64,000 nt of DNA from Lewinellaceae bacterium (GTDB lineage: Bacteria > Bacteroidota > Bacteroidia > Chitinophagales > Saprospiraceae): assembly GCA_020636025.1 (NCBI GenBank), contig JACJYQ010000004.1, positions 434,001 to 498,000 of the forward strand. Reading direction: 5' to 3'. The position numbers and the translations under genes are program-made. Under the pieces are notes generated by a model. The model saw only the letters and a list, made by a program, of their open reading frames with translations, made no database searches and was not told the origin of the DNA. This document shows, piece by piece, positions 24,349-32,190 of this stretch (positions are counted from its first letter, which is position 1; every line of letters begins with the position of its first letter).

Positions 24349-26550
24349 TTACCAGTTTAGCAAGGATTCCATTGCCACCTCTACCTTTTCAATAGATGGG
24401 ATCATCGTCTGTTCCAAGGTCGAGTTCAAGGGAACCGCCGGCATATTTTCCGCGCCAATTGTACGCACAGGAGCATCCAGGTCTGTGAAACAGTTTTCCT
24501 GAACCCGGGCCGCCAGGCTTTGGGCAAAGGAGCCATTTACCTGTTCTTCTGTCACTACCAACACTTTACCGTGTTTACGCGCCAGGGCATACATGGCTTC
24601 TGCATCAATCGGGTTAAGCGTTCTGAGATCCAGAATTTCAACCTTTCCTTTGAATGATTGAGCCGCGTTAAGGGCCCAATGCACCCCCATGCCGTAAGTG
24701 ATCACACCCAGCGTTTCACCTTTTGCAATGAATTCTTCCGAGGCTTCCAATACCGTTTTGGCTACTCCGAAAGGAACCACATAATCTGCATCTGGTTCCA
24801 CGGTACGGGCCATTTCAGTGCCGCGAACCTTGCTCCAGTACAGACCTTTGTGCTCAAAGATCACGACCGGATTTGGATCGTGCCAGGCAGATTTCAGCAG
24901 TCCTTTCAAATCTGCGCCATTGCTCGGATAGGCAATTTTCACCCCTCGAACCTGGGTAACAACAGATTCCACGCTACTGCTGTGATAAGGGCCGCCGCTG
25001 CCATATGCGCCAATGGGCACACGAATAATACAAGAAACCGGCCATTTTCCATTGCTCAAATAACAGGAACGGGCTACTTCGGTAAACAACTGATTCAGCC
25101 CTGGCCAGATGTAATCGGCAAATTGCACTTCTACGATGGGCTTCAAGCCAACCGCACTCATGCCCACCGTGCTTCCAATGATAAATGCTTCCTGAATCGG
25201 TGTATTGAAAACGCGATGGTCACCAAACTTTTGCGCCAGGGTTGCCGCTTCCCGGAATACACCGCCAAGTCGCGCTCCAACATCCTGACCGTATAAAAGC
25301 GTATCGGGATGTTGTTCCATAAGTTCTTCAATGGCAAAAAGCGCACAATCAACCATTACTTTGGCTTCACCTTTGGCCGGGGAGCGGTCTCCTTTTTCTT
25401 CCAACACCGGCGTAGGAGCATAATCGTGCTTGAACAGATCCTCAGGATGGGGATCTTCTGCATTTTTGGAGGCCTCAAAATCGGCAGCAACTGTTGCTGC
25501 CGCCTTTTTCTCAAGCGCCTTTATTTCTTTTTCTGTAAATCCGTTGTCAAGCAACTGCTTTTTCAGGATTGGATAAGGATCGCGGGAGCTGTGTTCTTCC
25601 AAATCATCGCGGTACCATTCTTTTCGTACGCCCGATGTATGGTGATTCAGCAACGGCACTCGAGCATGTACCAGAAATGGTCTTCTCTCTTTCCTGATGG
25701 TATCTATGACCTCTCCGAGTTTTGACCAACAAGTCGCAAAGTCATTACCTTCCAAACTTACAGCCTCCAAACCTGGAAAGCCTTTCGCGTATTCAGCAGC
25801 GTTGGCGACTCTTGTTTCCTCGGCATTGGCTGAAATATCCCAACCATTGTCCTGCACCAGATATAATATGGGCAGTTTTTTCAAAATCGCCATTTGCAGG
25901 GCTTCAGCTACCTCTCCCTCTGTAACCGAGGCGTCACCCAGCGAGCAAACAACCAGCGGTGGAATCTTTGACTTTCCATTTTCGGAATAATGGTATGGAT
26001 ATGGATTTTCGAGGTCTACTTTCTTGCCATTACCTGCAGCCTTATCGACGTATACACTCCCATAAGCATCGGTTCCCATTTGCTCGTGGTACCATAGTCC
26101 GAGCGCTGCGCCGGTTGCCGGAATGGCTTGCATACCGGTTGCACTGCTTTGATGCGGTATTTTAGGGAAATTATCGTCTTTCAGGCTTGGGTGGCAGTAA
26201 TAGGAGCGACCACCTGAAAAAGGATCATCGCGTTTTGCCATCAGCTGCAACATCAGTGAATAAGGTCGGAGCCCCATTCCCAACAACATGGAGTCATCTC
26301 TGTAATATGGGTACACATAATCACAGGGATGTAGTTGCATGGCCACGGCCAGTTGTATGGCTTCATGCCCTCTTGATGTGGCATGCACGTATTTGCTTAC
26401 AAATTTGAAATTGTCCTCGTAAATCTCGGTCATGGCTTTGGCTGTGGCCATGAGCAGGAAGGCTTTTTCCAGCACTTCCCTGGAGGCAGTATATTGACTT
26501 TCAGTATGTTGAACTTTCTTCTTCTTGGACGCTACGGTAGGCACAGGCAT
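24349..26550 (-). CDS. Fused alpha/beta E1 of a 2-oxoacid (branched-chain type) dehydrogenase
   Basis: 733 aa in which both E1 subunits are joined. Residues 1 to about 340 are the alpha part, with the thiamine-diphosphate site CSLGDASVTEGEVAEAL ... QDNGWDIS. Residues 390-733 are the beta part (LLYGQDVGARLGGVFREA, VEVQFADYIWPGLNQL, GAYGSGGPYHSS). The enzyme decarboxylates 2-oxo acids, most likely branched-chain ones or pyruvate, and passes the acyl group to an E2. Single-chain E1 fusions are common in Bacteroidota. No E2 or E3 gene is nearby. The substrate is inferred from family resemblance only. Confidence 0.9.
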   Translation of the reverse strand: MPVPTVASKKKKVQHTESQYTASREVLEKAFLLMATAKAMTEIYEDNFKFVSKYVHATSRGHEAIQLAVAMQLHPCDYVYPYYRDDSMLLGMGLRPYSLMLQLMAKRDDPFSGGRSYYCHPSLKDDNFPKIPHQSSATGMQAIPATGAALGLWYHEQMGTDAYGSVYVDKAAGNGKKVDLENPYPYHYSENGKSKIPPLVVCSLGDASVTEGEVAEALQMAILKKLPILYLVQDNGWDISANAEETRVANAAEYAKGFPGLEAVSLEGNDFATCWSKLGEVIDTIRKERRPFLVHARVPLLNHHTSGVRKEWYRDDLEEHSSRDPYPILKKQLLDNGFTEKEIKALEKKAAATVAADFEASKNAEDPHPEDLFKHDYAPTPVLEEKGDRSPAKGEAKVMVDCALFAIEELMEQHPDTLLYGQDVGARLGGVFREAATLAQKFGDHRVFNTPIQEAFIIGSTVGMSAVGLKPIVEVQFADYIWPGLNQLFTEVARSCYLSNGKWPVSCIIRVPIGAYGSGGPYHSSSVESVVTQVRGVKIAYPSNGADLKGLLKSAWHDPNPVVIFEHKGLYWSKVRGTEMARTVEPDADYVVPFGVAKTVLEASEEFIAKGETLGVITYGMGVHWALNAAQSFKGKVEILDLRTLNPIDAEAMYALARKHGKVLVVTEEQVNGSFAQSLAARVQENCFTDLDAPVRTIGAENMPAVPLNSTLEQTMIPSIEKVEVAMESLLNW

Positions 26551-26652
26551 ATTTTTTTGGAAAGTACTTCGTTAGGGGTCACAAAACTACAAGAAAAATA
26601 GCTGCCGAAGGTCCTGGAAAGCCTATTGATGTACAATTTATGCTACACCAAT

Positions 26653-26686
26653 TTTGCTGCGTTTATCAGACCTTGTGTTACCTTCG
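26653..26686 (+). promoter_or_regulatory. Putative promoter of the riboswitch transcript
   Basis: TTTG (26653-26656), a 22-bp spacer and TACCTTCG (26679-26686, one mismatch to TAnnTTTG) place the start just before the cobalamin riboswitch. Confidence 0.4.
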
Positions 26687-26704
26687 CCGGCAGTTTTTGG
26701 TTCT

Positions 26705-26865
26705 CTGTTTGGTCAAAATGAAGTGATCACAGGGATTAAAAGGGAATCCGGTGTAAATCCGGAGCAGTCCCCGCTGCTGTAAGTTTCAAAACAGCTTTTA
26801 TGCGATTAGCCACTGGAAACCCGGGAAGGTGCATAAAAGTGAAACGAGCCAGAAGACCTGCCAGA
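26705..26865 (+). promoter_or_regulatory. Cobalamin (B12) riboswitch
   Basis: The hallmark segments occur in order: GGGAATCCGGTGTAAATCCG at about 26740, GCAGTCCCCGCTGCTGTAA following it, GCCACTGG near 26810, CGGGAAGGTG near 26822, and GAGCCAGAAGACCTGCC at 26846-26862. It binds adenosyl- or methylcobalamin and reduces expression of the gene downstream, whose ATG is at 26992. The exact outer edges and the expression platform (about 26866-26991) are not resolved. Confidence 0.95.
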
Positions 26866-26991
26866 TGCTGTTAGTTACCTGGGCTTCGGGTTGAAGGCTC
26901 TCGGGCGGTTTGCAAGACCTGCAAAATGGTTTCTGCAACCATTCGTTCTTTCCCCGTTTGCCTTTCATTTTCACCGTTTAAATTCATTAAA

Positions 26992-28032
26992 ATGAAAGTC
27001 AAACAATTATTTTTTCTGCTTCTTCTAGCTTCTTCACTTTTCTTTTCCTGTGAGAAAGACACCTGTGGCAATCGTCACGGCAATTACAGTTCCGGTGTTT
27101 TTGTGGTCAATGAAGGCCAGTTTGGCAGTACTGGAACCATAACCTGGTATGATCCGGCTAGCGGAGAAACCGTACAGGATGTTTACGGTGCTGAGAATTG
27201 TGGTGCACCACTTGGCGAGTTTGTCCAATCACTGAATTTTCACAACGGCAATGGATACATGGTAGTGAACGGAGCCAACAAAGTTGTGATTGTAGATGCC
27301 AGGACCTTCCAATATCGCGGGGTAATTGAAGGATTTGAACTACCAAGATTCTTCATGCCTGTAAGCGCTCAATATGCTTATGTAAGTCAATGGGGATCGG
27401 ATGGCCTTAGTGGCTCTCTAGCCAAAGTGGATTTGCAATCCAAAAAGATTGTACAAGTCATTCCAGTTGGGAAAGGCCCTGAAAAAATGGTTGTCGCAGA
27501 GAATCGTTTGCTGGTGGCTAATTCCGGCGGGTATGGAGAGGATGCAACGATCGTTGAAATTGACCTCAGTACTGATAATATTTTAAACACCTACCCTACC
27601 ACGGGCAAAAACCCTTCATCTCTTGTATTAGAGGACCCTGCAGTCGCCAATGCACTCTATTTGTGCAAAGGTTATTTTCTGGACACCAACATAGAAGGCA
27701 ACCTGAATCTCATGTCCGGTGGAACAAACAGTGGCATATCCGTTGCGCCTTATTCAGATGATCTGGTACGCGACGATAGCGGCGCTACTTTTTTTACCAG
27801 CAATACAAGTATTTATCAGGTTTTTGGCAGTGGTGGGCATTACACCGTCAGCGAGGTTTTTGCGCAATATGCGTATGGTCTGGGCCTCGACTCTGTGAAT
27901 GATTTGCTTTATTGCGCCGACGCCAAGGATTTTAACAGCGCTGGAGAGGTGGTGATCAGAAAATTTAACGGAACGGTTGTGGCATCATTTACTGCGGGGA
28001 TTATACCGGGAGAGGTTGTGGTGGTGCCTTAG
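26992..28032 (+). CDS. BtuG-like beta-propeller lipoprotein (B12 capture)
   Basis: 346 aa from the ATG at 26992, chosen because it begins a lipoprotein signal (MKVKQLFFLLLLASSLFFSC, Cys20). A longer frame from 26926 would overlap the riboswitch region. The mature protein consists of YncE-like blades (GVFVVNEGQFGSTGTITWYD, VVNGANKVVIVD, IVQVIPVGKGPEKMV), giving a seven-bladed propeller of the DUF5074 type. BtuG of Bacteroides has this fold, is a surface lipoprotein, and hands B12 to BtuB. The upstream cobalamin riboswitch supports that role. No btuB, btuF or btuCD is adjacent, so the partner is elsewhere. The function is inferred from riboswitch plus fold. Confidence 0.85.
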   Translation: MKVKQLFFLLLLASSLFFSCEKDTCGNRHGNYSSGVFVVNEGQFGSTGTITWYDPASGETVQDVYGAENCGAPLGEFVQSLNFHNGNGYMVVNGANKVVIVDARTFQYRGVIEGFELPRFFMPVSAQYAYVSQWGSDGLSGSLAKVDLQSKKIVQVIPVGKGPEKMVVAENRLLVANSGGYGEDATIVEIDLSTDNILNTYPTTGKNPSSLVLEDPAVANALYLCKGYFLDTNIEGNLNLMSGGTNSGISVAPYSDDLVRDDSGATFFTSNTSIYQVFGSGGHYTVSEVFAQYAYGLGLDSVNDLLYCADAKDFNSAGEVVIRKFNGTVVASFTAGIIPGEVVVVP

Positions 28033-28224
28033 GAATTATGAATTATGAATTATGAATTATTTCCTTGAACCAGGTTGTTGATCAAACACATCGTTTGAAA
28101 GCGATTTGGAGCTGTAATACATTTTAGATGATTGATATTGATTGAATTACATTAGTCAAAGCAACAATTCCTAATTCCTTATTCCTAATTCATAATTCAT
28201 AATTCATAATTCATAATTCATAAA
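28031..28224. repeat. Heptad repeat in inverted arrangement
   Basis: Four ATTATGA-type units directly after the propeller gene (28031-28063) face at least five ATAATTC units at 28183-28224, about 120 bp apart. The arms can pair. The stretch between them has no gene. Confidence 0.6.
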
Positions 28225-28228
28225 AAAA

Positions 28229-28253
28229 GCCCCGAAATCTCGCGACCCGGGGC
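28229..28253 (-). terminator. Intrinsic terminator of the OmpA-family gene
   Basis: On the minus strand GCCCCG (28253-28248) pairs with CGGGGC (28234-28229) and is followed by TTTTTTTA. It lies 44 bp past the stop at 28297. Confidence 0.8.
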
Positions 28254-28296
28254 AATGCGTTCATTTATTTTTTCAGTTCAAGTTATGCTGTGGAAT

Positions 28297-30753
28297 CTAA
28301 TTAATCTTTCCGATCAAATGTACTTGTTTTACAAGAGGATATCCGTTTTTATCAGTGTTTTTAAAAATCACATCGATGCTTTTATCGACATCCCCTTTGA
28401 AACTGCGCGTATCGAAGTCAATTTCGATCAGGCCTGATTCACCTGGCAGTATGTCATCCTCTGGCCATTTGATGCTCATGCACTCGCAAGCTGTAACCAG
28501 CTCTAGTTCAAGTGGACGTGTTCCGATGTTATCAAAAATGAATTGAGCGCCCACCAGCACACCTTCGTCCACGTTGCCAAAGGTCATGATGTCGTTCACA
28601 AACTTGACCTCCACATCGGCCGGGTTGTCTTTTTCAGGCTTAACTGTATCATTCAGCGGCTTCAGCAAATTTTCAATAAACTCGAAAGGGTCGCTTACAG
28701 ATTGCTTACCACTTGACTTCTTCTCTATTATTTCAACTTTCTCGGAAATAATACTTGTAGGGCCTGAAATGATCTTAAATTCGGTACGGCGGTTTAGCTG
28801 ATGTTCTTCTTCAGTACATTCAACTCCGTTTGAGCACCCGTTCAGCAATTTGGTTTCACCATAACCCTTTGCCACAATCCTCTCCTCGGCAATGCCTTTG
28901 GCTACGATCCAGCGCTTGGCGCTTTCTGCACGGCGTTGAGACAGGTCCTCGTTGTATTTGTCCTTACCACGAGAATCGGTGTGTGATGACAATTCAATTA
29001 CCATATCCGGATACTTGATCATCAAATCGGTGAGGTATTGCAGATCTGGTTCTGCATCCGGACGAATGTTGTCCTTATCAAAATCATACAGGATATTGTC
29101 GAGCCTGATGGGTTCATTGATGCGGATGGTATCGTATTGAGGAGCTTTGCGTTCCAGGCGAAGCGTGAGCCGCTTATCTACCGTTGTAGTCTTTTTCACG
29201 CCAACGGTATTAAAACTCAGGGAGTCCGGCTGGAATCCATCTGCTTTGGCAACCACGATGTAGGATTTGTCTGGTTGCAGGGTAAAATGGAAGTCATTAG
29301 CAGTGGCATTGCTTTTTTCATCCACATTGATGGAGTTTTTGCCAGTCACGTCAATCACACTCACCGTGCAGTTTTTCAAAGGTGGATTTGTTTTTTCACC
29401 TTTCCAGCGCAAACGGAACGTGGTGGCATTGAGTTCCACTTTAATCCGCTCATATTCCCAGGCATAGATGTCATCACAACAGGTTTTGCTCTTCAGGTTA
29501 TTCGGACCCGGGCGGTTGCTGACCAGATATCCCGTCATACCATCAGCCGACACAGAAAAGTACTGATCATCCAGCGTGGTGTTGATTCCTTCGGGCAAAA
29601 TTTTTGCTGCGCTCCAAACAGAACCGTTCCATTGGCTTTCAAACACATCGAGTCCACCCATGGTTGGACGGCCGTTGCTACTGAAATACAGTTTACCATC
29701 AATGTAAAATGGAGAGGCTTCATTGCCTGCTGTGTTGATTACATCACCGAGGTTCACAGGAATGCCAAAAACGCCTTCAGATTTTTTAGTTGCATAATAA
29801 ATGTCATCGCCACCTTTACCTCCCGGCATGTTGGCTACAAAGAACAACACCCTTTCACCAAAGAGTTCGCCTTCGCAAGGATGTTTGGCAATGTACTCAC
29901 CGTTTACACCAACTACTTCATTGGCTGCACCCCATCCATCGACGGTTGCGGGAGCGTAATAAATTTTACTTTCTGCCAAGCCTTGTCCTTCTTCCGCCAA
30001 CTTGACACGTGTAAAATACATGGTGTTGCCATCGGGGCTGATGCTTACATTACCCTGGTGGTAATCTTCCCTGTTAATTTGCGTGCCCAGAGGTGTTGGT
30101 TCTCCATACTCCGAACCTGAACCCGGCGCTTTATTGGATACAACCTTTGAATACCAGTCACCTTCCTTTCCATTGAGCACTATGACCTCTTTGGATGCAA
30201 GGGTGGTATAATACAATTCACCGCGACTGTAAAAAGGAGAAGCTTCGGTCTGTGGGCTATTGGCTTTTTTACCGAGGTTATCCACTTTCAAATTAAGCGG
30301 TTGTTTCATTTTCCGCGCCATTTCACTTCCTTCAATTTCCAGCTTCGCAGATGCTTTCAACGCATCATCAGTGCCATCCTGGAGATATTCTTTGAACATG
30401 GAAATGGCTTCTGCATGTTTGCCATTGTATTTCATACTAAGCGCAAGCCAGTAGCGCAATTCTACATATTCCATTTTGCGGTCGCGACGTACCAGGCGGT
30501 AAAAGCTCTTTTCAGCTTTTACATAATCCCGCAATTCAAAATTAAGCATGGCAATTTTGGCTGCCAGCTCGTTGGACTTTTCCTCATCATATACTTTTTC
30601 ATACAGATCGAGGGCAGCATAAGGATTTCCGGCTTCCTCCGCCTCTTTGGCAGCTTTCAGATTCTTTTCTGGTGTAGCACGGTTAATGGGTTGCGCATTT
30701 GATGCAATTGCCACAAAGGTTAACAGCGTGAGAAAAAAGAGCGTTTTTTTCAT
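28297..30753 (-). CDS. TPR-PD40-OmpA protein with a C-terminal DUF1573-like domain
   Basis: 818 aa from the ATG at 30753 (MKKTLFFLTLLTFVAIASNAQ signal). Order: TPR-like helices (about 25-150), WD40/PD40 beta-propeller repeats with phrases such as SPDGNTMYF and SSNGRPTMGGLDVF (170-430), a carboxypeptidase-like insert, an OmpA peptidoglycan-binding domain (ILYDFDKDNIRPDAE, SSHTDSRGKDKYN, QRRAESAKRW; about 560-690), and a final domain (FGNVDEGVLVGAQFIFDN, ACECMS) like DUF1573. PorE and related T9SS-associated proteins share the TPR-PD40-OmpA part; the extra domain is less usual. It lies 76 bp after the PorP/SprF-like gene and is probably co-transcribed, linking an outer-membrane protein to peptidoglycan. 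Confidence 0.85.
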   Translation of the reverse strand: MKKTLFFLTLLTFVAIASNAQPINRATPEKNLKAAKEAEEAGNPYAALDLYEKVYDEEKSNELAAKIAMLNFELRDYVKAEKSFYRLVRRDRKMEYVELRYWLALSMKYNGKHAEAISMFKEYLQDGTDDALKASAKLEIEGSEMARKMKQPLNLKVDNLGKKANSPQTEASPFYSRGELYYTTLASKEVIVLNGKEGDWYSKVVSNKAPGSGSEYGEPTPLGTQINREDYHQGNVSISPDGNTMYFTRVKLAEEGQGLAESKIYYAPATVDGWGAANEVVGVNGEYIAKHPCEGELFGERVLFFVANMPGGKGGDDIYYATKKSEGVFGIPVNLGDVINTAGNEASPFYIDGKLYFSSNGRPTMGGLDVFESQWNGSVWSAAKILPEGINTTLDDQYFSVSADGMTGYLVSNRPGPNNLKSKTCCDDIYAWEYERIKVELNATTFRLRWKGEKTNPPLKNCTVSVIDVTGKNSINVDEKSNATANDFHFTLQPDKSYIVVAKADGFQPDSLSFNTVGVKKTTTVDKRLTLRLERKAPQYDTIRINEPIRLDNILYDFDKDNIRPDAEPDLQYLTDLMIKYPDMVIELSSHTDSRGKDKYNEDLSQRRAESAKRWIVAKGIAEERIVAKGYGETKLLNGCSNGVECTEEEHQLNRRTEFKIISGPTSIISEKVEIIEKKSSGKQSVSDPFEFIENLLKPLNDTVKPEKDNPADVEVKFVNDIMTFGNVDEGVLVGAQFIFDNIGTRPLELELVTACECMSIKWPEDDILPGESGLIEIDFDTRSFKGDVDKSIDVIFKNTDKNGYPLVKQVHLIGKIN

Positions 30754-30829
30754 CGTATAGATCACCGGATTACCGGCTTTGATTTTAATATTAAAGGGTA
30801 GTTTTTGTTTGTTTGGTCTTTATCAACGC

Positions 30830-31900
30830 TTAGAAACGAGGGCAAAGCACCTTGGTTTTCACCACAGCAGGCTTGTATATCTTCAGAATGTACCAGGCTG
30901 CCAATTCAAAACCACCGCGATAATCAGAAGCGGTCTTCAGGTTGGAAATGTTCACATCATAAGCCAGACCAAGACGCAGGCTTTTGATCTGAGCGCCTAC
31001 CATTGGGTGAATGGCATCGCCAAGGCGGTAGCCCAAGCCAAACAGGAGGTTGATGTCTTTTTCCTCGTTGAACAGGTACGAACACAATCCCTGCACAATG
31101 ATCTCGTCAGCGCCGCTCATGGTTTGATACAGGAAGCTTGGACTAACCATGAATTTGTCGTTCAACTTGATATTAAAAGTACCGGTGGCCACAGAGCGGC
31201 GGCCGATTTTATCAGATGAAGTTTGTGGTGAAGCTGTTCCACCACTACCTGTACTTGTAACAAGACCATATTTACCCTGAGCGATGTGATACATGGCATA
31301 GCCAATGCTGAAACTCATGGTTTTATTCAATTGCGAACGCAGGGTAATACCCCCATCAATATCCGTCCATTGGGCGTTCGCCTCTGTTATATTCAAAAAA
31401 TCTACCTGATCGGCAGCATTGTAATTTCCTGTTGGGTTTCCTAAATACCCTTGCTCAAACGTCAAAAGGGTTGGGTCCAGCTTCCGGCTGGCCTGGCCAT
31501 ATTGAGCTCCAAAGGTTAAGAAGGTAGTCGCTTTTTTATTAAGCGCCAGGTGATAGGAGGCACCCAGTTTAGCCGCAGTGTGTGTCAGTTTGCCTTTACC
31601 AACTTTGTCAGTAAAAAACATAAGTCCGGCGCCTACCCAATCTTTCTTCCGGAATCCCCGGATAATGGGTGCATCTACATATAAGGAAGGTGTTTTAAAC
31701 GAACCACTGTTGCCAATTACACTGGCCCATTGACCGCGGTAAATACCGCCAATGCGAAGTGTACCTTCAAAGGCCCCGATGTTGGCCGGATTGAGGGTCA
31801 TTGGCGACATGTTGTATTGAGAAAAGTGGATATCCTGGGCAGAAATATTGTTCAGAAAAAATCCCAGTGTAAGTAGTAGAAGTAGTTTTTTCATGCTCAT
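30830..31900 (-). CDS. PorP/SprF-family outer membrane protein
   Basis: 356 aa (MSMKKLLLLLTLGFFLNNIS signal; a second ATG at 31894 is equally possible). The mature start QDIHFSQYNMSPMTLNPAN is the signature of the PorP/SprF family of T9SS-associated barrel proteins, which often help secrete or anchor an adjacent substrate. The remaining sequence alternates hydrophobic and polar residues as in a beta-barrel and ends in an aromatic residue (CPRF). It is upstream of the PD40-OmpA gene, a frequent pairing in Bacteroidota. The 290 bp upstream contain only the short CGCAGATT repeat described separately. Confidence 0.92.
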   Translation of the reverse strand: MSMKKLLLLLTLGFFLNNISAQDIHFSQYNMSPMTLNPANIGAFEGTLRIGGIYRGQWASVIGNSGSFKTPSLYVDAPIIRGFRKKDWVGAGLMFFTDKVGKGKLTHTAAKLGASYHLALNKKATTFLTFGAQYGQASRKLDPTLLTFEQGYLGNPTGNYNAADQVDFLNITEANAQWTDIDGGITLRSQLNKTMSFSIGYAMYHIAQGKYGLVTSTGSGGTASPQTSSDKIGRRSVATGTFNIKLNDKFMVSPSFLYQTMSGADEIIVQGLCSYLFNEEKDINLLFGLGYRLGDAIHPMVGAQIKSLRLGLAYDVNISNLKTASDYRGGFELAAWYILKIYKPAVVKTKVLCPRF

Positions 31901-32113
31901 AACCTAGTGCGTTTGGGTTTTAGTGTTTGAGGCGGTAAATCATATTTCCGCGAAAAATAGGGTAAAATCAGGAATCACCAAGCAAGCTGGCTTGCCCTTT
32001 TTGATAAAATAAATGATTTGGCAGATTGCTGGCAAATTCGGGTTAAACAGCCAACTTTGATGCGATTGGCTTTTTAACAGTTTCATTTCAGGCAAAACAT
32101 GCTCATGTCACAG

Positions 32114-32168
32114 AACTTTTCTCGCAGATTTTACGCAGATTCTGATGCACAGATTCCACGCAGAAAAT
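32114..32168. repeat. CGCAGATT-type intergenic repeat
   Basis: Three imperfect copies of (A)CGCAGATTTT/CACGCAGA in a row. A related pair occurs at 39691-39712. Both are in intergenic DNA. Confidence 0.5.
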
Positions 32169-32190
32169 CTTGCTGGAAATATAAAGGCCT

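Noticed and set aside
29038..30120. 360-codon plus-strand frame opposite the OmpA-PD40 gene
   Set aside because: It is antisense to a gene with clear domains and signal peptide, and has no domain of its own.
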